Assembly (NCBI GenBank): GCA_903840435.1
Contig: CAIMFV010000006.1
Coordinates: 86,415-150,414, forward strand
Length of the DNA stretch: 64,000 nt
Reading direction: 5' to 3'
Origin: an uncultured Caulobacterales bacterium
GTDB lineage: Bacteria > Pseudomonadota > Alphaproteobacteria > Caulobacterales > Caulobacteraceae
Shown here: in pieces, positions 53,097 through 64,000 of the stretch
Numbering within the stretch: the first letter of the stretch is position 1
Layout: the number at the start of each line of letters is the position of its first letter
Made by a program: the position numbers and the translations under genes
Notes under the pieces: model-generated
What the model was told of the DNA's origin: nothing
What the model saw: the letters and a program-made list of their open reading frames with translations, nothing else
Databases searched by the model: none

Positions 53097-54587
53097 TCAG
53101 TGCGGTGATCCGTAGCCACCGCCGAGGGCGCGAACCAACGCCACATCATAGGTAAGCGCCAGGCCATCGAGATCGGCCAGTTGTCGCTCTTGACCGATCA
53201 GGGCGGCCTGAGCGCCCAACACAGCGATTTCTGAGGCGAGGCCTGCCTTGGCCCGCGCCTCCGTCAAAACAAAAGCCTCGCGGGCTTGAGCGACGCCGCG
53301 CTGGGCTGCCTGCCGCTGTTCGGCCAAGGCCTTCTGATTGACCAGAGCATCGGACACATCTTTCAAGGCGAGTGTCAGGGTCTCATTATAGGTCGCGACC
53401 GCAAGGTCGGTATTTGCGGCCGCGACGCGGTAACCGCCATTGGCAGCACCACCGGAAAATATCGGCAAGGTGAGGGCAGGTCCCATATTTCCGGTGCGGC
53501 TGGCTTGGTCAAACAGGGTCGACAAGCCTAGGGACTGATACCCCACGGCCGCTGCCAAATTGATATTGGGATAGTAGTCTGCCTTCGCCGCTGTAATGCG
53601 CTTACGGGCGGCCTGAACCCGGTATTTCGCGGCCACAATATCGGCGCGTCGCCCAAGGAGGGCAGCTGGCAGTTCGGCAGGTAGGCTGTGTAAGGTCACC
53701 GCGTGGTCCGGCGAGGCACTCGGAATCTGCAGGCCGGCATCCGGCCCTGCCCCGATCAAGGCCGCGATTTGGTCTCGGGCGAGGCCGATTTGCTGATCGA
53801 GCCGCGCCACCTCTTGTTCTGCAGCTGGGATATTGATGGATTGGGTTTTTAGTTCAGTCCGCGTGTCTAGACCCTCGTGCGCCCGCTCCGCGACCAGGGC
53901 CACGGTCTTGCGGCGAACCTCTAAGAGCACTTGGGCTGAGGCGCGGTCAGCCTCAAGTCGGCGAAGGTCGGCATAGGCGGCGACGATGCTCGAGGCCACT
54001 GCAAGCCTTGCTTGAGCATAATCGGCCTTGGACGCTTCCGCCTCTGAGGTCGCCGCAGCGATGAGAGCGTGCTGCTTGCCGAACAGGTCAAGATTATAGG
54101 CAAAATCGAGATTGACCGAGCCCAGCGGGTGCAAGCTGCCGGGCAGCAGCGGTTGGATAAAGGGCGGAAAGCCCAGATTCTTGCTTTGCAGATATTCGCC
54201 GACGCCGGCTTGGCTATAGACCAGGGCGGATCCGGCAGCCCGCGCTTGCCCCGTAACACCGGCGGCCAGACGCATGCGGGCAGCGGCTTGTTGCAAGGTT
54301 GGCGCATCCTTGAGCCCGCGCTCGACCAGCGCGTTCAGGACGGGGTCGCCATAGCCGGTCCACCACGCATCTGACGGCCAGGTGCGCGCCGCCGTATCCG
54401 CAGGCGCGTTTAGGCTCTGCGAGGCGGCGAGGAGGGCGTCGGTTGCAGGGCTTGGACGGGGGCCCAGATTGGGGGCGCAGGCCGAAACACTCAGGCCAAG
54501 CATTACCAGGGCGGTGAGGGCGGGGGCCGCGCCGAACTTTTCGCCGACCGCGCTTGGCTTCGACCGTGATTTTGCCAACTTCGCCAT
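53097..54587 (-). CDS. NodT-family outer membrane efflux lipoprotein
   Basis: 496 residues from the ATG at 54587, with a lipoprotein signal (LTALVMLGLSVSAC; Cys acylated). Two TolC-type repeats are visible: one around DAPTLQQAAARMRLAAGVTGQARAA, the other around LLGRRADIVAAKYRVQAARKRITAAKADYYPNINL, the latter diagnostic of NodT-type factors. It forms the outer membrane channel of the EmrAB system and is first in the operon. The promoter faces the tetR gene and contains a perfect 13-bp palindrome. Confidence 0.93.
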   Translation of the reverse strand: MAKLAKSRSKPSAVGEKFGAAPALTALVMLGLSVSACAPNLGPRPSPATDALLAASQSLNAPADTAARTWPSDAWWTGYGDPVLNALVERGLKDAPTLQQAAARMRLAAGVTGQARAAGSALVYSQAGVGEYLQSKNLGFPPFIQPLLPGSLHPLGSVNLDFAYNLDLFGKQHALIAAATSEAEASKADYAQARLAVASSIVAAYADLRRLEADRASAQVLLEVRRKTVALVAERAHEGLDTRTELKTQSINIPAAEQEVARLDQQIGLARDQIAALIGAGPDAGLQIPSASPDHAVTLHSLPAELPAALLGRRADIVAAKYRVQAARKRITAAKADYYPNINLAAAVGYQSLGLSTLFDQASRTGNMGPALTLPIFSGGAANGGYRVAAANTDLAVATYNETLTLALKDVSDALVNQKALAEQRQAAQRGVAQAREAFVLTEARAKAGLASEIAVLGAQAALIGQERQLADLDGLALTYDVALVRALGGGYGSPH

Positions 54588-54624
54588 GAACTTCCGCCCA
54601 ACCCATCGACAAAAATCGCAAAAA

Positions 54625-54639
54625 ACCGTACTGTACGGT
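54625..54639. promoter_or_regulatory. TetR-type operator candidate
   Basis: A perfect palindrome, ACCGTACTGTACGGT, centred at 54632 in the 128-bp gap between the efflux operon and the tetR gene. It is 38 bp before the nodT-type ATG and 77 bp before the tetR ATG. Size, symmetry and place fit a TetR-family operator controlling both directions. Confidence 0.6.
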
Positions 54640-54715
54640 ACGAATATCTGCCATGTGTGCGCGGCACCCCGTCTTGTCAACCCAAGGTGTGCTTAAAAAG
54701 GGAGTTCTAAGGGCC

Positions 54716-55408
54716 ATGTCCGCCGTCCCCGTTGAGACGTCGCGCGACCGAAGGCGTCAAGCCATCATCGAAGTGGCGCGGCGTATCTTTTTGGAAAACG
54801 GCTACGGCGCGACATCCATGTCGAGCATCGCCGCCGCCGTCGGGGGGTCGAAGGGCACACTCTACGCCTATTTCCGGTCCAAGACTGAGCTATTTTCGGC
54901 GGTCGTCCAAGACATTAGTGGCCAATTCGGCGAGACCGAGTTCTCGCTCGCCGTTCAAGGCTCGGATTTGAAGCGCGACCTGATCGCCATCGGTTCGCGG
55001 CTGATGACCTTTATTCGCCGTCCCGAAGCCATGGCCATGCAGCGCTTGGTGATTGGCGAGGCGGAGCGATTTCCAGAGCTTGGTCAGGCCTTTTATGACG
55101 CCGGGCCGCGTCGCAAGCTCGCCGCCTTGGCCACCGCCTTTGAAACCTTGATGGAACAAGGGCGCTTGCGTCGCGGCGACCCCACCCTGGCGGCAGAGCA
55201 TTTTTTCGCTCTGTGTCAGGCGCGCGGCCATCATCGCGTGCTGTGGAATGTCGGCCCGGCGCCGGACGCCAAACACTTGCGGGCCGAAATTGAAATCTCC
55301 GTCCAGGCCTTTTGTGATGCCTATGCCCCCAGCCTTGCGCCGCTGCCGGTGGCAGAACGCCAAGGTTGCGAACCCCGGTCGAAGCCGCACAGCCTAGCGT
55401 CAGTCTGA
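54716..55408 (+). CDS. TetR-family transcriptional repressor
   Basis: 230 residues. The N-terminal TetR HTH spans about 14-60 (RRQAIIEVARRIFLENGYGATSMSSIAAAVGGSKGTLYAYFRSKTELF). The C-terminal ligand domain is of the TetR_C_7/AcrR-like type (RRPEAMAMQRLVIGEAERFPELGQAFYDAGP). It is divergent from the emr operon and probably represses it from the palindrome at 54625-54639. ATG at 54716 preferred over an upstream in-frame start at 54653. Confidence 0.9.
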   Translation: MSAVPVETSRDRRRQAIIEVARRIFLENGYGATSMSSIAAAVGGSKGTLYAYFRSKTELFSAVVQDISGQFGETEFSLAVQGSDLKRDLIAIGSRLMTFIRRPEAMAMQRLVIGEAERFPELGQAFYDAGPRRKLAALATAFETLMEQGRLRRGDPTLAAEHFFALCQARGHHRVLWNVGPAPDAKHLRAEIEISVQAFCDAYAPSLAPLPVAERQGCEPRSKPHSLASV

Positions 55409-55618
55409 CGCTTCGCGCGGCGATGGGCAAAATCCGAAGTTTGTATCGCCGTCGCAACAAAATCGCCGTCTTGGCGGTTTAGACAGCGGCTGAGCTCAAT
55501 CCCTCGGCAGATTGCTAATTTTGCAGCGGGACCTTAAAGCCAAGGCAAGACCATCCATGTCGCGGGTCAGTAGATACGTAGCTTGCGACACGAATGCCGC
55601 CCAAGGAGACCTGGCCGC

Positions 55619-57388
55619 GTGACTGACCCGACCCCTGCCTCCTCTTCAACGCGGACGGTTCCGCAGTCAAATTCTGACATTCCCAAGTGGCTCGGACAAA
55701 GACGGTCCAGCGGCGTGGTCGGGTGGATCGTGCTCGGCGTTGCGCTCATCCTCTTAGGGCTAGGTGTTTGGTGGGTGGTCGCCCAGAGCGGGTCCTCGGC
55801 TTCCAGCCCCGGCGCAGGCAAGGGCGGGTTTGGCGGCAAGGGTGGCCCGCCTTCCGTCGTCAATGCCACCAAGGTTGAGCAAGGCGACATGCCCGTGGTG
55901 ATTTCGGCATTGGGCACGGTCACGCCGGTCGCAACCGTCACGGTCAAGAGCCAGCTTGCAGGCCTCTTAATGTCGGTCGCCTTCAAAGAGGGCCAGTTGG
56001 TCAAGAAGGGCCAAGTCCTCGCCCAGGTCGATCCACGCCCCTATGAACAGGCGCTGGCCCAGGCCGAAGGCGCCTTGGCCAAGGATCAAGCCGCCCTGCA
56101 AAATGCGCAAGCCGACCTTCGGCGTTACAAGATGCTGGCGAACGAAGATTCGGTCGCCCGTCAAACCCTTGACACGCAAGGCGCAACCGTCCGCCAGCTT
56201 GAGGCCCAGATCAAGTCAGATCAGGCCGCCGTCGGGGCGCAAAAGCTCAACCTCACCTATGCACGCATCACCGCGCCGGTGGGCGGTCGGGCTGGCTTAC
56301 GTCAGGTGGATGCGGGCAATTATGTCTCGCCGGGCGATGCAAACGGTATTGTCTCGATCGCTGAGACCACCCCCATCGATGTGGCCTTCTCGCTGCCGGA
56401 AGACGCAGTCGGGCAGGTCGCCAAGGCGATGGCAGGTTCAAAGATCAAGGTTGAGGCTTATGATCGCTCTGGGGCAACCTTGTTGGCGACGGGTGAACTT
56501 TCCGCCCTCGATAACCTGATCGATACGACGACGGGGACCATCCGGGCCAAGGCGCGCTTTAGCAATGCCGACAGCGCCCTGTTTCCCAATCAATTTGTCA
56601 ATGTGAAGGTCACGGTTCAAACCCTGAAAGGGACATTGATCGCGCCGACCTCGGCACTGCTGCGCGGCCAACAGGGCATGTTTGTCTATGTGGTTGACGC
56701 CGCCCGCAAGGCCCACATCCGCCCAGTGCAGGTCGGACCTGCCCAAGGCGAGCGTAGCGCCATCCTTTCAGGCCTCGCACTCGGCGAAACCGTGGTCACC
56801 GATGGCTCGGACCGGCTGCGCGAAGGGGCAACGGTGGTCCTGCCCGGCGCCTGTCCTCCGACGGGCGGCAAACCCGGTGCTGGCGGCTGGACAGGCCAAG
56901 GTCGCGCCGGTGGCGGTGCGAGCGGAACTGCGCCTTGTAAGCCTGGGGCGAGCGGCGGGGGCGGCAGCTCTGCTGCGGGCCCGCCTTCAGCCAGCGGCGG
57001 ACAGGCGGCGCGGGGTTGGCCAGCGAGCGGACAAGCCGCACCGGCGGGTGTGCCTGCCGTAAGCGCTGATCACACAGCGGACACTCCACCCCAAACGGCT
57101 GCGACCCCCGGCGGCGGCGGCGGGGCGATGCGGGAGCGCATGGAAGCGCTCTTCACCTCCCTTGATCTGGACGCACAACAGAGGCCAAAGGCCGAAGCCA
57201 TTTTCTCGGACGCCTTTGGGCGGGCCATGGCCTCAGTTGATCCAAGCGACCAAGACGCGCGCCGCACTGCCATGCGCGCCGCTCGACAAGAGGCGTTTGC
57301 GAAATTAGCGCCGCTGCTTCGACCGGACCAGAAAGCAAAACTTGCAGCGATCCAAGCCCAAGCGGCGTCGGGCGGGCCCCCGCAATGA
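55619..57388 (+). CDS. mdtA: MdtA-like RND adaptor with Spy-like C-terminal extension
   Basis: 589 residues from GTG 55619 (AAGGAGA upstream). The membrane anchor is followed by a lipoyl/coiled-coil/barrel adaptor typical of Mdt[48 protein letters not shown], and [20 protein letters not shown]. The adaptor part ends near residue 410 ([10 protein letters not shown]), where MdtA normally ends. A Gly/Ser/Pro/Ala-rich linker (about 415-500) and a helical domain (about 500-580) follow. The domain carries two LxxxQ motifs ([29 protein letters not shown]) like LTxxQ/Spy periplasmic chaperones. The gene overlaps mdtB by 4 nt. Confidence 0.9.
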   Translation: MTDPTPASSSTRTVPQSNSDIPKWLGQRRSSGVVGWIVLGVALILLGLGVWWVVAQSGSSASSPGAGKGGFGGKGGPPSVVNATKVEQGDMPVVISALGTVTPVATVTVKSQLAGLLMSVAFKEGQLVKKGQVLAQVDPRPYEQALAQAEGALAKDQAALQNAQADLRRYKMLANEDSVARQTLDTQGATVRQLEAQIKSDQAAVGAQKLNLTYARITAPVGGRAGLRQVDAGNYVSPGDANGIVSIAETTPIDVAFSLPEDAVGQVAKAMAGSKIKVEAYDRSGATLLATGELSALDNLIDTTTGTIRAKARFSNADSALFPNQFVNVKVTVQTLKGTLIAPTSALLRGQQGMFVYVVDAARKAHIRPVQVGPAQGERSAILSGLALGETVVTDGSDRLREGATVVLPGACPPTGGKPGAGGWTGQGRAGGGASGTAPCKPGASGGGGSSAAGPPSASGGQAARGWPASGQAAPAGVPAVSADHTADTPPQTAATPGGGGGAMRERMEALFTSLDLDAQQRPKAEAIFSDAFGRAMASVDPSDQDARRTAMRAARQEAFAKLAPLLRPDQKAKLAAIQAQAASGGPPQ

Positions 57389-60300
57389 GCATCGGCTCCG
57401 GCGAGGACGCCCCTGATACGCCTGAAGCGTCGCCGACCGCGACGCGGTTTTCGCCGTCGCGGCTCTTCATCCTGCGCCCGATTGCGACGGCCTTGCTCAT
57501 GGTCGCGATCTTTCTGACCGGCGTGCTTGGCTTCCAATTTCTGCCGCTTTCGGCCCTGCCAGAGGTCGATTATCCGACCATCCAGGTTCAAACCTTCTAT
57601 CCTGGCGCATCGCCAGAAGTGATGACCTCGATGGTGACGGCGCCGCTCGAGCGGCAGTTTGGCCAAATGCCAAGCCTGTCGCGCATGTCCTCGGTCAGTG
57701 CGTCTGGCGCCTCGGTCATCACGCTGCAATTTGGTCTTGATCTGACCTTGGACGTGGCCGAGCAGGAGGTTCAGGCCGCGATCAATGCGGCAGGCAACCT
57801 TTTGCCGTCCGACCTGCCCGCGCCACCGGTCTATGCCAAGGTCAATCCCGCCGATGCGCCGGTGATGACAATCGCCCTGTCGTCCAACACCATGACCTTG
57901 TCGCAGGTCGAAGACCTCGCCGACACGCGCCTTGCCTCGCGCATCAGCCAATTGCCGGGCGTTGGCCTTGTGACCCTGTCAGGTGGCCAGCGGCCAGCAA
58001 TCCGGGTACAAACCAACCCCAAGGCCCTCGCGGCCTATGGCCTCAGTTTAGAAAATGTCCGCTCCTCCATCGCCGCCGCCAATGTCAACGGCGCCAAGGG
58101 CTCGATGGACGGGCCGACCCGGGCCTTTTCGATCAATGCCAATGATCAACTGACCTCTGCGGATGACTATGCCAAGCTGGTGATCGCCTATCGCAATGGG
58201 GCACCAATCCATTTGGGCGATGTTGGTCAGGTCATCCAAGGCGTCGAAAATACGCAGCTCGGCGCAGTCGCCGCCACGCGGGTTCAGGGGCAAGGCGCCT
58301 CCTATCCGGCGGTCATTCTCAATATTCAGCGGCAACCGGGCGCCAATGTCATCGCCGTAGTTGACCGGGTGAAGAAGCTCCTGCCGCGCACCTATTGTCC
58401 GGATCAAAATTGCAAAGTGAAGGCCAGCATCGTCGAGGACGGCCTGCCTGCCGGGCTCGTCCTCACCCCCATGACCGACCGGACTGTGACCATCCGGGCC
58501 TCTGTGCAAGATGTCGAGGTTGAGCTCAGCTTGGCCGTGGCTCTGGTCGTCGCCGTAATCTTTGTTTTTTTGCGTAATATCGCCGCTACCTTTATTGCCG
58601 GCGTCGCGGTGCCTCTATCGCTCGTCGGCGCTTTTGGCCTGATGTATTTGCTGCATTACAGCTTGAACAATTTGAGCTTGATGGCGTTGACTATTGCCTC
58701 GGGCTTTGTCGTCGACGACGCCATTGTCATGATTGAGAATATCAGCCGCTACACCGAAGAGGGCGAAGCAGCGCGTCCGGCGGCCTTGCGGGGCGCGGGC
58801 GAAATTGGCTTTACCATCATTTCGCTGACCGTGTCCTTGCTGGCGGTTTTGATCCCGCTGCTCTTTATGGCCGATGTGGTGGGACGCCTGTTTCGCGAAT
58901 TCGCCGTCACCTTGGCCGTCACCATTATTATTTCCGCGGTCGTTTCCCTCACCCTGGTTCCGTCTCTCTGCGGTCTGTGGCTAAAGCCGCCGCGTGCCCC
59001 CCGTCCAGGCAGCTTCGATGCGCGGGTCAAGGCTGGCCTCGACGGTTTGGTCGGGTGGTATGACAAGGGTCTGGGCTGGGTGCTCGACCATCAAAAAATC
59101 ACTTTGATTGTGGCGCTGGCGACCTTCCTTTTGACCGCGCTTCTCTATTTGGTCATCCCCAAGGGCCTCTTCCCGCTGCAAGATGTGGGGGAAATTCAAG
59201 GCGTGGTGGAAGCCGACCAATCGGTCTCTTTCCAAAAGATGTCACTGGTTCAGCGGCAGGTGGCGGAAGCCTTGATGCAGGACGCGGCCGTCCAAAACGT
59301 CTCGGCCTTTACCGGCGTTGATGCCCAGAACACAACCGTCAATAATGGCCGCATCCTGATCCAGTTAAAGCCTCTCGAACAACGGCATATGAGCGCGGAG
59401 GCACTGATCCGACGGCTGAATTCCGAGGTGCAGGTTCCTGGCGTTTCGCTCTATTTGCAACCGGTGCAGGATTTGACCGTCGATAGTCAGGTGGCAAAGA
59501 CCCAGTATCAATTCACCCTGGAGGGCACCGATCCGGCGCTCTTGCAAACCTGGACTGCGGCTCTGATCGACAGCTTGAAGTCCGCCAAACAGGTGACCGA
59601 CGTCACCTCGGATATTCAGGCCCATGGTCAGGCCCTCTATGTCGATGTGGATCGCGACACGGCGGGACGGCTGGGCATCTCCATGGCGGCGGTCGACAAT
59701 GCGCTCTATGACGCGTTTGGCCAGCGCATTGTCTCAACCATCTTCACCCAATCCAACCAGTATCGGGTGATTTTGGAGGCCGCGCCGCAGTTTCAAACGA
59801 AGCCTGCCGATCTGCGCGACCTCTATATCACGGGCTCAGGAGGGCAAACGCCGCTCAGCGCCATCGCCACCTTGCGCGAGGCGCCCGCCCCCTTGGTCGT
59901 GACCCATGTTGGCCAATTTCCGGCCTCGACCATCAGCTTCAATCTCGCCAAGGGCGAGAGCCTGGGCGCGGCCGTGGGCGCGATCCGGCGATTGGAAACG
60001 CAAGTCAAGGTCGGCGATACGGTGGGGGTGCCCGCTTCGATCACCACCACCTTCCTGGGCGCTGCCGACGCCTATGAAAAGTCGCTCGCCAATGAGCTGT
60101 GGCTGATCTTCGCCGCCATTATCGCCATCTATATTGTGTTGGGCGTGCTCTATGAGAGCTTCATCCACCCGATCACCATCCTGTCCACCTTGCCTTCTGC
60201 AGCCGTGGGGGCGCTGATTGCGTTGATGGCGGCGGGTCAGGATTTGGGCGTCATCGGCATTATCGGGCTGATCCTTTTATTCGGGATCGTCAAGAAAAAC

Positions 60301-60633
60301 GCCATTATGATGATCGACTTCGCCCTCGACGCCGAACGTAATGAGGGGCTCGCCCCAAAAGACGCCATCCGACGTGCCGCCCTTTTGCGCTTCCGGCCGA
60401 TTTTGATGACCACCATGGCGGCGCTGTTTGCCGCCGTGCCGTTGATGCTGGGCGGCGGCTATGGGGCGGAACTGCGCCAACCTTTAGGGGTTTCGATCAT
60501 TGGCGGACTGGTGGCGTCGCAACTGCTGACGCTGTTTACGACGCCTGTGATCTATCTGGCCTTTGACCGGCTCAGCCGCAAGCTGCCCAAAGACGTCTTG
60601 GCGACGGGTGCTCCGGAGGGGCAAGGCGCGTGA
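57385..60633 (+). CDS. mdtB: MdtB-like RND efflux pump
   Basis: 1082 residues. Twelve membrane helices and two large periplasmic loops. The start [39 protein letters not shown] is typical of MdtB. Proton-relay residues lie in helix 4 ([16 protein letters not shown]) and the ABCD signature [24 protein letters not shown] follows. The second half repeats the fold ([46 protein letters not shown]). It overlaps mdtA before and mdtC after by 4 nt each. In MdtABC the pump is a heterotrimer of two MdtB with one MdtC. Confidence 0.94.
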   Translation: MSIGSGEDAPDTPEASPTATRFSPSRLFILRPIATALLMVAIFLTGVLGFQFLPLSALPEVDYPTIQVQTFYPGASPEVMTSMVTAPLERQFGQMPSLSRMSSVSASGASVITLQFGLDLTLDVAEQEVQAAINAAGNLLPSDLPAPPVYAKVNPADAPVMTIALSSNTMTLSQVEDLADTRLASRISQLPGVGLVTLSGGQRPAIRVQTNPKALAAYGLSLENVRSSIAAANVNGAKGSMDGPTRAFSINANDQLTSADDYAKLVIAYRNGAPIHLGDVGQVIQGVENTQLGAVAATRVQGQGASYPAVILNIQRQPGANVIAVVDRVKKLLPRTYCPDQNCKVKASIVEDGLPAGLVLTPMTDRTVTIRASVQDVEVELSLAVALVVAVIFVFLRNIAATFIAGVAVPLSLVGAFGLMYLLHYSLNNLSLMALTIASGFVVDDAIVMIENISRYTEEGEAARPAALRGAGEIGFTIISLTVSLLAVLIPLLFMADVVGRLFREFAVTLAVTIIISAVVSLTLVPSLCGLWLKPPRAPRPGSFDARVKAGLDGLVGWYDKGLGWVLDHQKITLIVALATFLLTALLYLVIPKGLFPLQDVGEIQGVVEADQSVSFQKMSLVQRQVAEALMQDAAVQNVSAFTGVDAQNTTVNNGRILIQLKPLEQRHMSAEALIRRLNSEVQVPGVSLYLQPVQDLTVDSQVAKTQYQFTLEGTDPALLQTWTAALIDSLKSAKQVTDVTSDIQAHGQALYVDVDRDTAGRLGISMAAVDNALYDAFGQRIVSTIFTQSNQYRVILEAAPQFQTKPADLRDLYITGSGGQTPLSAIATLREAPAPLVVTHVGQFPASTISFNLAKGESLGAAVGAIRRLETQVKVGDTVGVPASITTTFLGAADAYEKSLANELWLIFAAIIAIYIVLGVLYESFIHPITILSTLPSAAVGALIALMAAGQDLGVIGIIGLILLFGIVKKNAIMMIDFALDAERNEGLAPKDAIRRAALLRFRPILMTTMAALFAAVPLMLGGGYGAELRQPLGVSIIGGLVASQLLTLFTTPVIYLAFDRLSRKLPKDVLATGAPEGQGA

Positions 60634-63600
60634 ATATCGCCGCCCTCTTCATTAAGAGGCCTGTCGCCACAACTCTCCTGACCATTGGCATCGCGCTAAC
60701 GGGGGTTGCGGCCTATTTCCAACTGCCCGTGGCGTCCTTGCCCGCCATCGATTTACCGACTATCCAGGTGTCGGCGCGGCTGCCGGGGGCCAGTCCGGAA
60801 GTCATGGCGACGAGCGTTGCCACGCCTTTGGAAAGGCATTTGGGCTTGATCGCCGACGTCTCTGAGATGACGTCGAATTCTTCCGTCGGTCAGTCGCAGA
60901 TCACGCTGCAGTTTGGGCTATCCCGTGACATTGACGGTGCAGCGCGGGACGTCCAGGCCGCAATCGCGGCGGCGCGCGCCGATTTGCCAACCACCCTGCG
61001 ATCCGATCCAACCTATCGCAAGTTCAATCCGGCGGATCAGCCGATCCTGATCATGGCTCTGACTTCGGCGACCATGACCAAGGCGCAGATCTATGACGCC
61101 GCCGCGACGATTTTGCAGCAAAAGCTCAGTCAATTGCAGGGCGTGGGCGATGTGTCGCTTGGCGGGGGGGCTAATCCGGCGGTTCGCATCGAGCTCAATC
61201 CGCAAGCCCTGTTTAAATATGGCCTTAGCCCAGAGGATGTGCGCGCAGCGGTCGCCTCGACCAATGGTAATCAGCCCAAGGGCTTTGTCGCCGACGACAG
61301 CCGTCGTTTCCAGATCTATACCAATGACCAAGCCAAGCTCGCCCGCGATTACCGCGATGTGATCGTCGCTATGCGCGATGGCCAGGCGGTGCGCCTATCC
61401 CAAGTCGCCCAGATCACCGACGATGTGGAAGATGTCCGCAATATGGGGCTGGTCGATGGCAAGCCTGGCATTGTGGTGCGGATCACGCGCCAGCCCGGCG
61501 CCAATGTGATTGCCACAGTCGACAGAATTCGCGCCGCCCTGCCAAGGCTTCGCGCCCAATTGCCAAGTCAGATCGATTTGACTGTCGAGGTGGATCGGAC
61601 CCTATCCACCCGCGGATCCCTGTTTGAGGTCGAGCGGTCCTTAGCCATTTCGACTGTTTTGGTGGTCCTGGTGGTCTTGGTGTTTCTGCGCAATGGTCGG
61701 GCGGTCATTATCCCCGCCGTCGCGGTGGTCGTATCCTTGCTCGGCGCACTCAGCGTCATGTACCTGTTGAAATATAGCCTTGATAATCTGAGCTTCATGG
61801 CGCTGACCGTTGCGACAGGCTTCGTCGTGGATGACGCCATCGTCGTTTTAGAAAACATCACCCGTTACGCCGAAAGCGGCATGTCGCGGTTCGAGGCGGC
61901 CTTGAAGGGCGCGGGCGAAGTTGCCTTTACCGTCATCTCCATCTCGATTTCCCTGATCGCCGTCTTCCTCCCCATCCTTTTGATGGGCGGTATCATGGGC
62001 AAGTTCTTTGTCGAGTTTGGCGTGACCCTGTCGGCCTCAATCGTCGTTTCGTTGATTGTCAGCCTTTCCTTCACGCCGATGATGGCGGCGCGACTGGTGG
62101 ACGAGCCAGGCTATCAGCCACCTTCACAGCGCCGGTCGTTTTATCACCGTGCCTTGGGCTGGACGTCGCGCCAGTTGGAAATGGGATTTGACCATTTGAC
62201 CCGGACCTATGGGCGCTCGCTCAGCTGGGCGCTCGATCATCGACGGGTGGTGATGGGCCTGTTGGTCGGAACCATCGGCCTCAATATTTATCTCTTTACC
62301 GTGATCCCTAAAGGCTTTTTTCCCCATCAAGACACAGGCCAATTGATCGGCGGCCTTCAGGTTGATCAGGCGAGCTCGTTTACACTGACCAGCCAAAAAT
62401 TTGTCCGGCTGCAAAACATCATCATGCGCGACCCCGCCATTGATCATGCGGTCGGGTTCACCGCCAGCGGCGGCGGGTTCATGTTTATGAGTTTGAAGCC
62501 CAAATCCGCCCGTGAGCCGGGGCTCACCGGAGATATGGTGGCGCAGAGACTGCGACCGAAATTGATGCGCGTGCCCGGTGCCTCGCTTTTCCTCACCGTG
62601 CCGCAGGAATTTCAATTGGGCGGACGCCAGTCGGCGGCCCAATACCAATACACCCTGCAAAGCGATGATCTCGCCCTTCTGCGGCTATGGTCCGAACGCT
62701 TGTTGAGCCAGTTAAAGCGCTCGCCGGTTCTGACAGATGTGAACACCGATCAACAGGTCCACGGGCTGGAGAGCTTTATCACCCTCAATCGGGACTATGG
62801 CTCCAGGCTTGGGGTGACCGCGCAACAGCTCGACAATGTACTCTATGACCTGTTCGGCCAAAGACAGGTCTCGGTGATCTATAATCCGCTCAACCAGTAT
62901 TATGTGGTGATGGAGGGACAGCCGTCCTTCACCCAATATGCCGACAGCTTTTTTGACACCTGGGTCCCCCCCGTGGCCCAGGCGTCGGCGAGCGCCTCGG
63001 CGCCTGCGATAAGCGCTAGAACCACAAGCCCAGCCCTTTTGGCCCGCCTTGCCGCTCCCGCGACCCAACGCCCGCCAAATCCGAGCCTAAGCCTTGCCTC
63101 GCGCGAGCCTGCACCGCTGCCATGGGCGTCACTCAGCCAACCGGCAGAAGCCACAAACGGGGCTGCGTCCGCCACACCCCAGGCCGCGAGTTCGGTGTCG
63201 GCGAGCGGCTTGACCGGCTCTGCCACAGCCCTCAGCGGCGCGGGAACCACGCGGACCACCACCGGCAATGGGCAGGCCCAAACCGGACAAGCGATTTCGA
63301 CCAGCGCCGAACGCATGATCCCGCTGGCCTCGATCGCCTCATGGGGTCCGAACAACACGCCCTTGTCGATTTCGCACCAGGGTCAGACCGTCGCGACGAC
63401 GCTCTCGTTTAACCTTGCGCCCGGCTATTCCTTGTCGGACGCCCAGACCACGATCAAGGACGCCATCGCCCAGATCGGCATGCCTAATCAGGTGAGCGGC
63501 GGGTTCCAAGGCACAGCACAACAGTTTCAAGCCTCGCTATCGAGCGAGCCCATGTTGATCGCCGCAGCCCTCCTTGCGGTTTATCTGGTGCTTGGCATCC

Positions 63601-64000
63601 TCTATGAAAGTTTTGTCCACCCGATCACTGTCTTATCGACCCTGCCTTCGGCGGGCATTGGCGCAATTCTCGCCCTCATGGTCTTTCATTTGGAGTTTTC
63701 GGTCATTTCGCTGATCGGCCTGATCTTGCTGATCGGCATCGTCAAAAAGAACGCCATCTTGATCATCGATTTTGCCTTGCATGGCGAACGGGAAGGCTTG
63801 ACCCCAATGGAGGCCATCTACCGCGCGTCCATGTTGCGCTTCCGGCCGATCCTGATGACCACGGTGGCGGCGGTCCTTGGTGCGGTGCCCCTGGCGCTCG
63901 GCCTAGGAGAAGGTGGCGAGCTTCGCCAACCGCTAGGCGTCGCCATTATTGGCGGCCTGATCGCTAGCCAAATCCTCACCCTCCTGACCACGCCGGTGGT
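60630..64000 (+). CDS. mdtC: MdtC-like RND efflux pump with periplasmic insertion (partial)
   Basis: Starts at GTG 60630, overlapping the mdtB stop (GTGA), and stays open for 1123 codons to the window edge. Motifs: [56 protein letters not shown] in helix 4, and late [21 protein letters not shown]. It breaks off within the last membrane segment (LTLLTTPVV), so only about 20-40 residues are missing. A complete MdtC is usually about 1025 residues. The excess is an Ala/Ser/Thr/Gly/Gln-rich insertion of about 115 residues (62967-63309), placed between [10 protein letters not shown] and [11 protein letters not shown] in the second periplasmic loop. The frame is unbroken on both sides. Confidence 0.92.
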   Translation, partial: MNIAALFIKRPVATTLLTIGIALTGVAAYFQLPVASLPAIDLPTIQVSARLPGASPEVMATSVATPLERHLGLIADVSEMTSNSSVGQSQITLQFGLSRDIDGAARDVQAAIAAARADLPTTLRSDPTYRKFNPADQPILIMALTSATMTKAQIYDAAATILQQKLSQLQGVGDVSLGGGANPAVRIELNPQALFKYGLSPEDVRAAVASTNGNQPKGFVADDSRRFQIYTNDQAKLARDYRDVIVAMRDGQAVRLSQVAQITDDVEDVRNMGLVDGKPGIVVRITRQPGANVIATVDRIRAALPRLRAQLPSQIDLTVEVDRTLSTRGSLFEVERSLAISTVLVVLVVLVFLRNGRAVIIPAVAVVVSLLGALSVMYLLKYSLDNLSFMALTVATGFVVDDAIVVLENITRYAESGMSRFEAALKGAGEVAFTVISISISLIAVFLPILLMGGIMGKFFVEFGVTLSASIVVSLIVSLSFTPMMAARLVDEPGYQPPSQRRSFYHRALGWTSRQLEMGFDHLTRTYGRSLSWALDHRRVVMGLLVGTIGLNIYLFTVIPKGFFPHQDTGQLIGGLQVDQASSFTLTSQKFVRLQNIIMRDPAIDHAVGFTASGGGFMFMSLKPKSAREPGLTGDMVAQRLRPKLMRVPGASLFLTVPQEFQLGGRQSAAQYQYTLQSDDLALLRLWSERLLSQLKRSPVLTDVNTDQQVHGLESFITLNRDYGSRLGVTAQQLDNVLYDLFGQRQVSVIYNPLNQYYVVMEGQPSFTQYADSFFDTWVPPVAQASASASAPAISARTTSPALLARLAAPATQRPPNPSLSLASREPAPLPWASLSQPAEATNGAASATPQAASSVSASGLTGSATALSGAGTTRTTTGNGQAQTGQAISTSAERMIPLASIASWGPNNTPLSISHQGQTVATTLSFNLAPGYSLSDAQTTIKDAIAQIGMPNQVSGGFQGTAQQFQASLSSEPMLIAAALLAVYLVLGILYESFVHPITVLSTLPSAGIGAILALMVFHLEFSVISLIGLILLIGIVKKNAILIIDFALHGEREGLTPMEAIYRASMLRFRPILMTTVAAVLGAVPLALGLGEGGELRQPLGVAIIGGLIASQILTLLTTPV

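Noticed and set aside
62900-63358. A 152-residue minus-strand frame in the MdtC insertion
   Set aside because: It spans the low-complexity insertion and conserved MdtC sequence on the other strand; the plus frame is uninterrupted and recognisable.
1-64000. CRISPR arrays, rRNA genes and insertion sequences
   Set aside because: No regularly spaced repeats, no rRNA-like segments and no transposase-like proteins or terminal inverted repeats were seen.

Overview
The window is about 64 kb of GC-rich alphaproteobacterial chromosome. Evidence includes the c-type cytochrome maturation cluster ccmI-ccmE-ccmF-ccmH followed by a DegP-type protease and a two-component pair, an rpmH-rnpA-engB cluster, a NodT-type outer membrane factor, and the codon style of the core genes. 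The gene order is compatible with Rhizobiales-like or Caulobacterales-like lineages; I cannot name a genus from sequence alone.

Layout. 1-9.7 kb is core: the tail of a secreted NTF2-like protein, a TonB-dependent receptor with an MFS partner, engB-rnpA-rpmH on the minus strand, a TVP38/TMEM64 membrane protein, an orphan histidine kinase and gamma-glutamyltranspeptidase. An intact tRNA-Arg(ACG) at 9854-9930 marks the left edge of an accessory region of about 19 kb (to about 29.0 kb). It begins with a tyrosine integrase reading toward the tRNA, an AlpA/excisionase-like protein, a Ner/Nlp-like regulator and a divergent XRE regulator. Then come a UPF1/DNA2-like SF1 helicase with a large coiled-coil insertion, a type III-like restriction-modification pair (DEAH + PD-(D/E)XK restriction subunit and DPPY methyltransferase) with an unrelated AT-rich gene between them, a RelE-like/UvrD helicase fusion, a minus-strand pair encoding a HipA-like kinase and a protein with a HIRAN domain, and a TacA/TacT-type RHH-GNAT toxin-antitoxin pair.

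From 29.1 kb the core resumes: a sulfate ABC transporter operon (sbp-cysT-cysW-cysA) with a possible leader peptide, a DUF1345 membrane protein, a class C beta-lactamase-like serine hydrolase, a molybdopterin oxidoreductase with a cytochrome b partner, a PepSY/response regulator/histidine kinase operon, a 449-residue protein of unknown function, ccmIEFH, degP with a second two-component pair, a 2OG-Fe(II) oxygenase, an EmrAB-NodT efflux operon divergent from its likely TetR regulator, and an MdtABC-type RND efflux operon that runs off the right edge.

The most unusual material is in the island and the last operon. In the island: the kinase/HIRAN module, the cargo gene bracketed by about 62-nt direct repeats between res and mod, the low-GC block exactly over the methyltransferase's target-recognition region, the RelE-UvrD fusion, and a triple hairpin in a gene-free stretch. 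In the MdtABC operon: a Spy-like tail on MdtA and a low-complexity insertion of about 115 residues in MdtC. No rRNA, CRISPR array or recognisable insertion sequence was seen.
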